Both the position numbers and the translations under genes were made by a program. Under the pieces are notes generated by a model. The model ran no database searches. It was not told the origin of the DNA and was given only the letters and a program-made list of their open reading frames with translations. A stretch of 64,000 nucleotides of DNA from Limnoglobus roseus. Lineage in GTDB: Bacteria; Planctomycetota; Planctomycetia; Gemmatales; Gemmataceae. The stretch spans positions 6,014,001-6,078,000 of the forward strand of contig NZ_CP042425.1 of NCBI RefSeq assembly GCF_008254045.1, written 5' to 3'. This document shows, in pieces, positions 1 to 9,039 of the stretch (positions are counted from its first letter, which is position 1; each line of letters begins with the position of its first letter).

Positions 1-2494
1 GGCTACCCAATAGATAATTCTTAGCATCTTCCACCTCGGTTTTCGTGGCCAACTCGTCGCGAATCCGAAGGAACTCCTTCAGGAACCCGTCGCGAACCCA
101 GGTGAACTTGTCGGGGAACGTGCCGATGTAGGCGGTGAACGTGCCGACCTGTTCGCCGGCCGAGTCGCTAATCATCGCCCGCACGGTGTAGGCCAACCCT
201 TGCCGGTCGCGGAGGGTGGCCGACAGTCGGTCCGTGAAGCCCGGCCCGGTGCCGAGGACGTTGTCCATCACGAGGAGCTTGTAGTAGTCGGGGTCGTTCC
301 GCTTGATGCCGAGGTGGCCGATGAACACGTGGGTCTGCGACGCCGTCGGGTCGCTGATGACCTTCTGCTCTTGCTTCTCGCGGGTCGGCGGGGCAGGCAC
401 GTCCGGCTTGGCGTCGTCCCCCTTCTTCCAGTTCGCGGTGAGCTTCTTGACCTTTGCGGTCATCTCGGCCGAATCGAAATCCCCGACGACAACAACGGTC
501 GTGCGGTTCGGCACGAAGACGGCCTTGTGGAACGCCTTGCACTCGGCGGCCGTCAGCTTCGCGACGACTTCCTTCTTGCCGTGCGCCGGCCGGCCGAACG
601 GGTGCGAGCCGTAGACGAGGTGGCTGAACGTCTGGCGGGCTTTCGTCTGGGGTTGCGTTTCCTCGTCGCCGATGGTGGCGACGAGTTGCTCGCGGCGGGC
701 TTCGAGTTGTTCCTGCGGGAACGTCGGTTCGGTCAGGCACTCGAACATCAGGCCGAGGCCGAGATCGGTGTCGGGGGTCAAAACCTTCAACGACCCGCCG
801 CTCGACGACATCGACAACGAACCGCCGGTGTCCTCCATCAGCGTTGCGATCTCCGTCCCCTTGTGCTTGGCCGTGCCCTCTTCCAGCATCTCGCCGACGA
901 GCGCGGCAACGCCGGCCTTGTCGGCCGATTCCAGCAAACGCACGTCCGCGACGAACGCTCGGGCCACGACGATCGGTAGGCGACGATTTTCGAGCAGCAG
1001 CAACTTGATGCCGTTGTCCAGTTCAATTCGTTTCGCGTTGGCGAGCGAGAAGCCGCCGGCCCCGCCCGCGGCTTTACGGGAGAACGCCCGGCCCGGCGTA
1101 GACTTCTCGCGGGGGGTACTCGGCATCGCGGAGGTGGACTTCTTGTCGTCCGACGGAACGGACCAGACGATCACGGCCGACTGTTCTTGCAGCAACTTCG
1201 CGGCGACCTTCTGAATGTCGGCCGGCGTGATGGCGAGAACCTTGTCGAGGTAGGTCGTGAGGTAGTCGAGGCTCGTGTTCGTCGCCGCCTTCGCAATTTG
1301 ATCCGCGAGGCCGTGAACGCTCTCGTTGCCGAAGATGAAGGCCGCGACCAGCGTCCGACGGGCACGCGCCAGTTCCGCGTCCGTGATCGGCTCGGTGGCG
1401 AGTTTCTTCAGTTCCGCGAAGACGAGTTGCTCGATCTTCTTGCGGTCCTTGCCCTGGAGGGCTTCCACGTCCACGCTGAACCAACCGGGGTACCGGCCCG
1501 CGTTGTTGGCCGAGTTCACGTCGGCCGCCACCCGCTCGCCGTCCACGAGTTGCCGGTAGAGCCGCGAGGTCTTGCCCGAACCGAGGACGAGGCTGACGAG
1601 ATCGAGCGTGTAATCCTCCGGCGTGCCGACTTCAACCGTGTTGAAGCCCATCATCAGCCGCGGCACGTCGAACTTCGACGTGAACTCTTTCCGCACGATC
1701 TCCTTACGGGGCGGGTGCTGCGGGGCTTCCTTCCGCGGCGGCAGGTCGGCCTTCGGGATCCGGCCGAAGAGCTTCTTGATGGTGGCCATTGCGTCATCCG
1801 GGTCGATGCCCCCCACGACGACGATCGAAGCGTTATTCGGGTGATACCACTTGTCGTAGTGCCGCTTGATGATCTCGGCCGTCGCCGACCGGACGTGCGC
1901 TTCCTCGCCGATGACGGGGTGCGAGTACGGGTTCATCTTCGGGTACAGCAACGGAAGAATCGTCTTGTATTCCAGGTCCCACGGTCGGTCTTCGCCGCCC
2001 TTCAACTCCGAGATGACGGCCCCTTTTTCCTGCTGGAACTCGTGCTTCGCGTCGATGCGGGTGTTCCGCATCCGGTCGGCCTCGATCTCCAGGCCGATCT
2101 TCCAGCGGTCGGCCGCGAAGTCGAAGTGGTAGACAGTCATGTCCTCGCTGGTGTAGGCGTTGTTCGCCCCGCCGTTCCGTTGCGTTGCCCGGTCCACGTC
2201 GCCGGGCATCAGCTTTTCCGTGCCCTTGAAGAGCAGGTGTTCGAGGTAGTGCGATAACCCTGTTTGATCCTTGTCCTCGTCCCCAGCCCCGACCTTGTAC
2301 GCGACCATCGTCGTGACGACCGGCGACGTCGGGATCGGCAGCAGGTACACTTTCAAGCCGTTCGGCAGCGTCTCGGAGCGGATCGACTTGAAGAGTGCGT
2401 TCGCGGTCGCCGCCAACTTGGCTTCGGGGGCATCGGCCGCGGACAGGGCGGGCGTACCGAGCAGCAATAGCGGCAACACGTATCGGATCAACAT
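1..2494 (-). CDS. M16 family zinc metallopeptidase, secreted (partial, C-terminus beyond the left edge)
   Basis: Pitrilysin/insulinase-type peptidase that would degrade peptides outside the cytoplasm. The frame is open from the ATG at 2494 to the left edge, giving about 831 codons; the stop is not in the window. A hydrophobic signal peptide ends near LGTPALSAAD (residue 20 or so). The inverted zinc motif HYLEH lies at residues 82-86, and the third zinc ligand is probably in EIEADRM near residue 137. A second M16 half begins near residue 480 and has no HxxEH, as usual for the non-catalytic repeat of two-domain M16 proteins. The gene follows ltaE by 50 bp on the same strand and may be the last gene of a three-gene unit that starts at 4230. 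Confidence 0.9.
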   Translation of the reverse strand, partial: MLIRYVLPLLLLGTPALSAADAPEAKLAATANALFKSIRSETLPNGLKVYLLPIPTSPVVTTMVAYKVGAGDEDKDQTGLSHYLEHLLFKGTEKLMPGDVDRATQRNGGANNAYTSEDMTVYHFDFAADRWKIGLEIEADRMRNTRIDAKHEFQQEKGAVISELKGGEDRPWDLEYKTILPLLYPKMNPYSHPVIGEEAHVRSATAEIIKRHYDKWYHPNNASIVVVGGIDPDDAMATIKKLFGRIPKADLPPRKEAPQHPPRKEIVRKEFTSKFDVPRLMMGFNTVEVGTPEDYTLDLVSLVLGSGKTSRLYRQLVDGERVAADVNSANNAGRYPGWFSVDVEALQGKDRKKIEQLVFAELKKLATEPITDAELARARRTLVAAFIFGNESVHGLADQIAKAATNTSLDYLTTYLDKVLAITPADIQKVAAKLLQEQSAVIVWSVPSDDKKSTSAMPSTPREKSTPGRAFSRKAAGGAGGFSLANAKRIELDNGIKLLLLENRRLPIVVARAFVADVRLLESADKAGVAALVGEMLEEGTAKHKGTEIATLMEDTGGSLSMSSSGGSLKVLTPDTDLGLGLMFECLTEPTFPQEQLEARREQLVATIGDEETQPQTKARQTFSHLVYGSHPFGRPAHGKKEVVAKLTAAECKAFHKAVFVPNRTTVVVVGDFDSAEMTAKVKKLTANWKKGDDAKPDVPAPPTREKQEQKVISDPTASQTHVFIGHLGIKRNDPDYYKLLVMDNVLGTGPGFTDRLSATLRDRQGLAYTVRAMISDSAGEQVGTFTAYIGTFPDKFTWVRDGFLKEFLRIRDELATKTEVEDAKNYLLGS

Positions 2495-2544
2495 GCGGTG
2501 TCCTTCCTGGGTCGGGTCGTCCGCGCCGGGTCGTCGTGAGAGGA

Positions 2545-3567
2545 TCAGCGTATTCTACGGATCACCTGGGCCGCGCGTTCGCATTCTTCCCGGCCCACGT
2601 CGAGGTGCGTACACATGCGAATCGTCTGGCCGTCGAGGGCGGACGCGCGAACGTTTTGCTCCCTCAGTTTCGCCACGACCGCCTGGGCCGAACCGTGTCG
2701 CGGATCGACTTCGAACCAGACCATGTTGGTCCGCACGTCCGCCGGCGTGAGCGTGAACCCTGGTACGCTCCCGACCGCATCAGCGAGCAACCGAGCGTTC
2801 GCGTGATCGTCGGCGAGCCGATCGAGGTGGTGGTCCATGCCGTGGATGCAGGCGGCGGCGAGATAGCCGACTTGACGCATCGCCCCGCCGAAGAGTTTCC
2901 GCAACCGCCGGGCCTTCCGCATCAAGTCGGTACTTCCCACGAGGGCCGACCCGACCGGCGCGCCAAGGCCCTTGCTGAACGCGACCATGATCGTGTCGAA
3001 GTGCCGGCCCCATTCCGGCCCGGAAACGCCGGACGCGACGATGGCGTTCCAGAGGCGAGCGCCGTCGAGGTGCATCGCAAGGCCGTTCGACCGTGCCCAT
3101 GCGGAAATGGCGGCGACCGTTTCCAGCGGGTAAATCGTCCCCCCGCCGCGGTTGTGCGTGTTCTCCAGGCTGACGAGCCGGGTGCGAACGCTGTGCATGT
3201 CGTCCGGCCGGAGTTTACCTTCGAGTTGTGCCGCGGTAAGTAGGCCGTGTGTGCCGTCGATCGGCCGGCAGGTCGCGCCGCTGTGAACGGCGACCCCGCC
3301 GGCTTCCCAAAGGACGATGTGGCTGGTCGATTCGATCAGAATTTCGTCGCCCGGCTCACAGTGGGTGCGGATGGCAACCTGATTCGCCATCGTGCCGGTC
3401 GGGAAGAAGACAGCGGCTTCGTGGCCGAAGAACGTCGCGACCTTCGCTTCGAGCGCGTTGACGGTAGGGTCTTCCCCGTATACGTCGTCCCCGACGGGGG
3501 CAGCGGCCATCGCCGCCAACATGCCGGGCGTCGGCTTTGTGAGGGTATCGCTGCGCAGGTCGATCAT
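2545..3567 (-). CDS. ltaE: low-specificity L-threonine aldolase
   Basis: PLP enzyme of fold type I that cleaves L-threonine or L-allo-threonine to glycine and acetaldehyde in the cytoplasm. At 340 residues it has the usual family length. It begins IDLRSDTLTKPTPGM, the typical N-terminus, and carries GDDVYGEDP, FFPTGTMANQ, HLDGARLWNA (cofactor-binding Asp) and FSKGLGAPVGS, whose Lys (about residue 199) should form the Schiff base with PLP. The ATG at 3567 fits the family start. It is 45 bp downstream of the hypothetical gene 3613-4230 and 50 bp upstream of the M16 peptidase, all on the minus strand, so a shared transcript is likely. The assignment of family is firm; the stereochemical preference cannot be read from sequence. 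Confidence 0.93.
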   Translation of the reverse strand: MIDLRSDTLTKPTPGMLAAMAAAPVGDDVYGEDPTVNALEAKVATFFGHEAAVFFPTGTMANQVAIRTHCEPGDEILIESTSHIVLWEAGGVAVHSGATCRPIDGTHGLLTAAQLEGKLRPDDMHSVRTRLVSLENTHNRGGGTIYPLETVAAISAWARSNGLAMHLDGARLWNAIVASGVSGPEWGRHFDTIMVAFSKGLGAPVGSALVGSTDLMRKARRLRKLFGGAMRQVGYLAAACIHGMDHHLDRLADDHANARLLADAVGSVPGFTLTPADVRTNMVWFEVDPRHGSAQAVVAKLREQNVRASALDGQTIRMCTHLDVGREECERAAQVIRRIR

Positions 3568-3612
3568 GGCGTAGAACCCATCGAGAATGGGTTCATGATA
3601 TGCAGGGCGGAC

Positions 3613-4230
3613 TTACTTTTTCTCGTCCTTCGTCGCGTCCTCTTTGCGGTCCTCGATAAACCAGCGATCGTTCACCTTCGTGAAGAAGATCGCCTTCCCC
3701 TTCGCGTCTTTGAGTGTGACCTTGGCCCCGTCGGGGGTGTTCGTGAAGTCGCCGTCGCGGAGGAACCGCTTCATCTCGGGGATGAGACTCGTGTCGCCCG
3801 CGAACTTCTGCCGGACTTCTTCGATGGCCGCCTTGAAGCCGCGAACCTTGGCTTCCGCCTTCACGAACTGGGCGAACGCCATTGGCTCGAAGGGCAATTT
3901 CTCCTCGGACGCCACGTTGATCGGGTTCGCCCGCTGCTTTTCGCGGACTTGTTGCAAGTCCTTCTCGACCTCATTTTCCAGCAGTCGCCCGTTTTCCGCC
4001 GCCCGGGCTTCCGTCACCTTCGGGTCGATGAGGTGGGCGACCAGTACGTCGAACCGATTCTCCTCGACGGCTTTGATGGCCGATGTGAGAGTTTCTTTCG
4101 CGGTCGTCTGCGTGAACGTCCGCGTGTTGATGGCGATCCCGTACCGCGGGGCGACCTTCGCTGCCGTCGTTTGAGCCGCCGCGAACGCCGGCAGGGTCAG
4201 GAGAATCGTTACCGTCCACACAGTTCGCAT
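3613..4230 (-). CDS. secreted hypothetical protein, 205 aa
   Basis: Not recognised. The N-terminus MRTVWTVTILLTLPAFAAAQ is a clear Sec signal peptide with a likely cut after AAA-Q, so the mature protein of about 186 residues is exported. The rest is charged and mostly helical, with blocks such as KAVEENRFDVLVAHLIDPKV and EEVRQKFAGDTSLIPEM, and ends in a stretch of Lys, Asp and Glu. The closing segment GKAIFFTKVNDRWFIED resembles the end of small NTF2-like or DUF4878-type secreted proteins, but that is only a resemblance. It is the first gene of the minus-strand run towards ltaE and is divergent from aroC, with 144 bp between the two starts. Confidence 0.7.
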   Translation of the reverse strand: MRTVWTVTILLTLPAFAAAQTTAAKVAPRYGIAINTRTFTQTTAKETLTSAIKAVEENRFDVLVAHLIDPKVTEARAAENGRLLENEVEKDLQQVREKQRANPINVASEEKLPFEPMAFAQFVKAEAKVRGFKAAIEEVRQKFAGDTSLIPEMKRFLRDGDFTNTPDGAKVTLKDAKGKAIFFTKVNDRWFIEDRKEDATKDEKK

Positions 4231-4340
4231 GGCTTCTCTCGCGGGGCCGTGGCCGATACCACCACTTTACATCATCCTCGCGCGGCGGGGCAGTGGCCGG
4301 TTTTTCGGGCACGGTCGCGCAACTTTTCTCGCCACGCGGG

Positions 4341-4367
4341 TTGCGTGTCGGGGTTGGTCGGTATAAT
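4341..4367 (+). promoter_or_regulatory. aroC promoter, leaderless arrangement
   Basis: TTGCGT (4341-4346) and a perfect TATAAT (4362-4367) with a 15-bp spacer. The aroC ATG starts at 4375, only 7 bases after the -10 box, so the predicted transcription start falls on or next to the start codon and no Shine-Dalgarno site fits between them. The -10 match is strong and the -35 match is moderate. Confidence 0.65.
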
Positions 4368-4374
4368 CCGCAGC

Positions 4375-5454
4375 ATGGCAGGCAACACCTTCGGCAAACT
4401 GTTCCGCGTCACCACCGCCGGCGTCTCGCACGGCCCCGGCTACCTGTGCATCATCGACGGGTGCCCGGCCGGGCTGGACCTGTCCGTGGAGGACTTGCTC
4501 CCCGACTTGGCCCGTCGAAAGCCGGGGCAGTCGAAACTGACCACCCAGCGGGACGAGGCCGACCTGCCGGAAATCTGGTCCGGCATCTTCGAAGGGAAGA
4601 CCGACGGCACGCCGATCGGCATTTCCTTCCGCAACGGCGACCAGCGGAGCGGCGACTACGGCGACATCAAGGACAAGTACCGCCCCGGCCACGCCGACTA
4701 CACCTTCGACGCGAAGTACGGCTTCCGCGACTACCGCGGCGGCGGCCGCACGAGCGCCCGCGAAACCGTGTGCCGCGTGGCCGCCGGGGCCGTGGCGAAA
4801 AAGCTGTTAGCCCGCGAGAACATCCGAGTTCTCGGCTACGTGAAGCAGGTGGGAAGCGTCATCGCGGACATCCCCGACCCGACGGCCGTGACGCTGGAGC
4901 AGGTGGAAGCCTCGCCGACGCGCTGCCCCATATCGGCGACCGCTGCCGAAATGGAATCGCTGATCGACGCCGTGCGGATGGACCGCGACAGCATCGGCGG
5001 GGCGTGCGAACTCGTCGCCGTCGGCGTGCCGCCGGGCTTGGGTGAGCCGGTCTTCGACAAACTCAAGGCCGATTTGGGGAAAGCGTTGCTCTCACTGCCG
5101 GCGGTGCTGGGCTTCGAGTACGGGGCCGGCTTCGCGGTCGCAAGCATGCGTGGCAGCGAGAACAACGACCTCTTCTCGCCGAACCCGATCCACACCGACA
5201 CGAACCGCCACGGCGGAATGCTCGGCGGCATCTCGTCCGGCATGCCGATCGTCTGCCGCGTGGCGATCAAGCCGACGAGCAGCATCCCCCGCAGTCAGAA
5301 GACCGTCACCCGCAGCGGCGAGCCAACGGACATTCTCGTCCGCGGCCGGCACGACCCGTGCCTACTGCCGCGATTCGTGCCAATGGGCGAGGCCATGATG
5401 GCACTGGTCCTGATCGACCACCTCTTGCGATCACGCTCCAGCAAACTGAAATGA
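4375..5454 (+). CDS. aroC: chorismate synthase
   Basis: Last enzyme of the shikimate pathway: it converts 5-enolpyruvylshikimate 3-phosphate to chorismate using reduced FMN. The 359-residue protein starts MAGNTFGKLFRVTTAGVSHG, the conserved N-terminus, and the start is fixed by this although the frame stays open upstream to 3247. Other family blocks are RPGHADYTFDAKYG, GGGRTSARET (FMN and substrate binding), RHGGMLGGISSGMPI and RHDPCLLPRFVPMGEAM. Length is normal. The promoter and ATG arrangement suggests a leaderless message. The gene stands alone: it is divergent from 3613-4230 and convergent with glyS, from which a 30-bp palindrome separates it. Confidence 0.96.
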   Translation: MAGNTFGKLFRVTTAGVSHGPGYLCIIDGCPAGLDLSVEDLLPDLARRKPGQSKLTTQRDEADLPEIWSGIFEGKTDGTPIGISFRNGDQRSGDYGDIKDKYRPGHADYTFDAKYGFRDYRGGGRTSARETVCRVAAGAVAKKLLARENIRVLGYVKQVGSVIADIPDPTAVTLEQVEASPTRCPISATAAEMESLIDAVRMDRDSIGGACELVAVGVPPGLGEPVFDKLKADLGKALLSLPAVLGFEYGAGFAVASMRGSENNDLFSPNPIHTDTNRHGGMLGGISSGMPIVCRVAIKPTSSIPRSQKTVTRSGEPTDILVRGRHDPCLLPRFVPMGEAMMALVLIDHLLRSRSSKLK

Positions 5455-5458
5455 CCCA

Positions 5459-5488
5459 AAAGCCCAGGCACGGCCGTGCCTGGGCTTT
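5459..5488. terminator. bidirectional terminator, perfect 30-bp palindrome
   Basis: AAAGCCCAGGCACGG at 5459-5473 is followed at once by its exact reverse complement at 5474-5488. It lies between the convergent stops of aroC (5454) and glyS (5495) and ends in TTTC on the plus side. A nearly identical copy is at 27941-27970. Confidence 0.75.
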
Positions 5489-5494
5489 CTTCGC

Positions 5495-7267
5495 TCACCC
5501 CATCAGCGACTTCATTACTTCCAGCTTCACTTCGGAAATCGGAATCCGCCGCTGCTGCATCGAGTCCCGATCGCGGATCGTGACGGTGTCGTTCGTCATC
5601 GTGTCGCCGTCGATGGTCACGCAGAACGGCGTGCCGATCTCGTCTTGCCGGCGGTAGCGACGGCCGACGGCCCCCTTATCGTCGAAGACGACGTTGAAGT
5701 GAGCCTTCAGTTCGCGGTACAGCTTCAACGCCTTTTCCGGCATGCCGTCCTTGTTCACGAGCGGGAAGACCGCACACTTGACCGGGGCCAACCGCGGGTG
5801 GAACCGCATGACGACCCGCTCTTCGAGCTTACCCTTCGCGTCTGGCACTTGGTCTTCGCTGTACGCTTCCGTCAGCACCGCGAGCGTGAACCGATCCGCC
5901 CCGGCGCTCGGCTCGATGACGTGCGGCACGTACTTGTACTTGCTTCGCTCGTCGACTGTCGGATTTGACTTCAGCCACTCCTTGAACGACCGCGTGGCCA
6001 TCGTCTGCGAGTCGTTATTCCACAACTCCTCGTCGAAGTACGCCAGGTCATCCGCCTTGCCGCTGTGCTTGGCGTGGGCCGTCAGGTCGAACGCCCCGCG
6101 GTGGGCAACGCCTTCGAGTTCCTGCGGTTCGTCGCTGAACGGGAACATGTACTCGATGTCTGTCGTGCCGATGCTGTAGTGGGCGAGTTCCTCCTTGCCC
6201 TGCTCCCGCGGCACCAAGTTGTCGCTCTTGATGCCGAGCGTGCTGTACCACTTCTTGCGGAGGTCGCGCCAGTACTCGTACCACTTCATGCTCTCGCTGG
6301 GGTGGCAGAAGAACTCGATCTCCATCTGCTCAAACTCGCGGGAGCGGAAGGTGAAGTTCCGCGGGTTGATCTCGTTGCGGAACGCCTTCCCGACCTGCGC
6401 GATCCCGAACGGCAACTTCAGTCGCGTGCTGTTCAGCACGTTGCGGTAGTTCGCGAAGATGCCCTGAGCCGTCTCGGGGCGGAGATAGACTTTGTTCTCC
6501 TCCGAGGCGATCGGTCCGGCATGCGATTCGAACATGAGGTTGAAGGCGCGAGGTTCGGTCAACTGTTTCTCACCACAAGCAGGGCACCGGGGAGCATCTA
6601 CCTTTGGAGTTTTCATGTACTCCACTAGTGGTACTGCATAGCCGAATACCAAATTCGGGATCATCTTTTGTTCTTGTTTCGTGAGAGTAGCAAGCTCTTT
6701 AGCCTCCTCGGCACTACTCGCAGTAACTGTCTTTGTAAAATCGGGACGGCATGATTCAGCGATAAGTCGCGAAGTCGCGAGTGCTGCATCCATAGTTGCA
6801 TCTCGCTCAGCTGCAGATTTAGAAGCTAGTCCCTCTTTAACCGCAGACTTCATCCCTTCTGTGCGTTCTTCAAGACGGGCCAGTTTCGTGTCTTCGTTAC
6901 GTGGGTCTAGATAAGCAACTACCCATTGTTGGTCTGCTCGAAATAGCTTCTTGCATCCTTCAGCCTTGCATGAAACCATGGGGTCTGCGAAACCACCCGC
7001 GTGCCCGCTCGCTACCCATACCTGCGGGTTCATGATGATCGAGCAGTCCAGCCCGACCATGCGGATTTCCTGGCCGTCCGGCCCCGGCGGTGGGTTGCGG
7101 ACCATGTCCTGCCACCAGGCGTCCTTGATGTTCTTCTTGAGTTCGACGCCGAGCGGACCGTAGTCCCAGAAGCCGTTGATGCCGCCGTAGATTTCGCTCG
7201 ATTGGAAGATGAACCCGGTGTCCTTGCAGAACTTGGCGAACTTGGCCATGTCAATTTTCGTCGGCAT
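5495..7267 (-). CDS. glyS: glycyl-tRNA synthetase, single-chain type
   Basis: Charges tRNA-Gly with glycine; class II synthetase of the dimeric alpha2 type (GRS1 kind), 590 residues. The frame is open upstream to 9043, but the family start is MPTKIDMAKFAKFCKDTGF at 7267. Visible parts are FIFQSSEIYGGINGFWDYGP at the N-terminus, cysteine pairs CKAEGC and CPAC that probably bind zinc, YLRPETAQGIF, motif 2 around FRNEINPRNFTFRSREFEQ, motif 3 EPSAGADRFTLAVL and a C-terminal anticodon-binding domain from LAPVKCAVFPL. Between the two cysteine pairs sits a long insertion written in A+T-richer codons than the rest of the gene (about 6560-6990). It is convergent with aroC and downstream of the HEAT-repeat gene. 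Confidence 0.95.
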   Translation of the reverse strand: MPTKIDMAKFAKFCKDTGFIFQSSEIYGGINGFWDYGPLGVELKKNIKDAWWQDMVRNPPPGPDGQEIRMVGLDCSIIMNPQVWVASGHAGGFADPMVSCKAEGCKKLFRADQQWVVAYLDPRNEDTKLARLEERTEGMKSAVKEGLASKSAAERDATMDAALATSRLIAESCRPDFTKTVTASSAEEAKELATLTKQEQKMIPNLVFGYAVPLVEYMKTPKVDAPRCPACGEKQLTEPRAFNLMFESHAGPIASEENKVYLRPETAQGIFANYRNVLNSTRLKLPFGIAQVGKAFRNEINPRNFTFRSREFEQMEIEFFCHPSESMKWYEYWRDLRKKWYSTLGIKSDNLVPREQGKEELAHYSIGTTDIEYMFPFSDEPQELEGVAHRGAFDLTAHAKHSGKADDLAYFDEELWNNDSQTMATRSFKEWLKSNPTVDERSKYKYVPHVIEPSAGADRFTLAVLTEAYSEDQVPDAKGKLEERVVMRFHPRLAPVKCAVFPLVNKDGMPEKALKLYRELKAHFNVVFDDKGAVGRRYRRQDEIGTPFCVTIDGDTMTNDTVTIRDRDSMQQRRIPISEVKLEVMKSLMG

Positions 7268-7365
7268 CGCAATACGTCTCCGAAGGCGACGCCCGTGGTA
7301 GGGGCGGCGCGGGTGGTGTGAGAGAGGACGAGGCGTCCCCGGTGGTTCGGTGAATTGTACGGAAC

Positions 7366-8982
7366 TTACGCCCCGACCGATTTGAGCTTGTTCTTCGCCG
7401 ACTTGCCGGCTTCGCTCTTGGGGTTTCGCTTCACGACGAGTTTCAGCAAGTCTACGCCCAGTTGTTGTGGCCGGCCGATCTGCTCGGCGAAGTGGAAGCC
7501 GACGTAGAACAGGTCTTCCTCGTCCAGAAATTTCGCCTTGTCCAGTTCCTTGACGAGTTGTTCCGCGTCCTGCTGGAAGAGGGTGTCGAAGTTCCGCAGG
7601 CACGGGTCCGACTCGCGGGAGTGCGGGTCGGCCTCCTTCCGCGAAACCTTCAGGCCGTTCAGGGCAATTTCCAACCGCACGGCGAAGCCGACCGACGGGT
7701 CGCGGGCCACGGCCTTCAGGTACGTCATCGCCGCGTCGTACTTCTTCTTCTTGCGAAGGCCCACGGCCTGTTCGACGAGTTTGTCCTGCAACTCGCCCGC
7801 GTCGATCTCGCGCAGCACGAACAAGAACGGGTCGGTGCGGTGATCGCTTTTCTCCAGGTAGGCGCACGTCGTCTCGAAAATCTCGGTGCGGGCCGACGGC
7901 GTGAGTTCCTTGCCGAAGGTGGCAATCGTGCGGGCGAACTGCCACGTTTCGTCGTGGCCCTGTGACTCGATCAGCCCTTTCACGAGAGCCTTTCGACCGC
8001 TTTTTAGCTTCTGCAATCGGCTTCGAGCGGTATCGCGGACGCTGCGATCGGAGTGGTGGAATTGGGCGAGCAAGCCCTCGGCCACCTCGTTCGTGTCGCG
8101 GTCGCCGATTTTGTCCATCGCCAAGCGTCGGGCGGCAATGTCCGGGGCGTGCAGCAGGGCGATCCAGTCTTCGAGCGTCTTGTCTGTGACCGGCAGCTTG
8201 TTCAAGATCGCCAGGGCCGGGGCGGCGATGCGGAAGTCGGGTTCGCTCGCGCAGTGGAACAGCCGCTTGAGTTGCTCCTTGTTCGGCGACGGTGTCCACC
8301 CGCCGACGGCTTGCAGGGCCATCGTCCGCACTTCCGGCGGGTGCGGCAACAAAATGCGATCCCACATCACCTCGGCTGCCGCCGGCTGATTCAACGCGAC
8401 CAACAGCCGTGCGACCGGCACTTCGGACGTGGCCGGGATTGGCTTCTTCTTGTTCTTGACGAGGGCCGTCAGTTCCTTGGCCAACTCGGCCTTGCGGTCC
8501 GGCGTCAGCGTGGGAATCTTCGCGATGATGGCAGAGGAAGCGGAGGCTGCGACTTGCGGGTCGTGATCGACCAGCACGGCGAGGCCAGCCGCGTCGCCGG
8601 TGTGGGACACGGCCGACGTTAACGCGGCGGCGATGTACTTCCGCACGCCGGGCACGACCTTGTGCATCAGGTCTTGCAGGCCCTTCACGCCCTTCGCCCC
8701 GAGGGCGGCGGCGGCCTCGGCTGCGAGGGACGCTTCCGGGCCGCCGTGGCTGATCCGTTCCAGCAACACGGGCAGACTTTTCTCGATCTTCAACTGCCCC
8801 GCGGCCTTGATGGCGTTCGTGCGAACCTCGGCCGCCGGGTCGGTGAGGAGTTCGGCCACGGCCGCGGCGACTTCGGCGTCGCGCAACCCCAACTCGCCGA
8901 CGACCAGGGTCGAGGCCGCCCGGACTTCCACCGGGACGGCGTCCGAGAGCAACTTCAACAGCTTTTTCGCAGGAATGTCCAT
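7366..8982 (-). CDS. HEAT-repeat protein
   Basis: A cytoplasmic helical-repeat protein of 538 residues with no signal peptide or membrane segment. From the N-terminus, repeats of about 31-38 residues can be read, for example PVEVRAASTLVVGELGLRD, PAAEVRTNAIKAAGQLK, GPEASLAAEAAAALGAKG and DPQVAASASSAIIAK, which is the HEAT/armadillo pattern used for protein binding. The C-terminal part (after about residue 380) is less regular and may hold TPR-like helices (KKYDAAMTYLKAVARDPSVG). An ATG at 8982 is preferred to the GTG at 8994. It lies about 100 bp upstream of glyS on the same strand. The partner and role are unknown. Confidence 0.82.
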   Translation of the reverse strand: MDIPAKKLLKLLSDAVPVEVRAASTLVVGELGLRDAEVAAAVAELLTDPAAEVRTNAIKAAGQLKIEKSLPVLLERISHGGPEASLAAEAAAALGAKGVKGLQDLMHKVVPGVRKYIAAALTSAVSHTGDAAGLAVLVDHDPQVAASASSAIIAKIPTLTPDRKAELAKELTALVKNKKKPIPATSEVPVARLLVALNQPAAAEVMWDRILLPHPPEVRTMALQAVGGWTPSPNKEQLKRLFHCASEPDFRIAAPALAILNKLPVTDKTLEDWIALLHAPDIAARRLAMDKIGDRDTNEVAEGLLAQFHHSDRSVRDTARSRLQKLKSGRKALVKGLIESQGHDETWQFARTIATFGKELTPSARTEIFETTCAYLEKSDHRTDPFLFVLREIDAGELQDKLVEQAVGLRKKKKYDAAMTYLKAVARDPSVGFAVRLEIALNGLKVSRKEADPHSRESDPCLRNFDTLFQQDAEQLVKELDKAKFLDEEDLFYVGFHFAEQIGRPQQLGVDLLKLVVKRNPKSEAGKSAKNKLKSVGA

Positions 8983-9039
8983 GCGCGTGAGCACTCGGAG
9001 CCGGGGAACCGTTGGGGGAATGATAGGACTCTCGCCGGG

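Noticed and set aside
1187..2257. A 356-codon plus-strand frame near the left edge
   Set aside because: Antisense to the M16 peptidase, whose frame has a signal peptide and the HYLEH motif.
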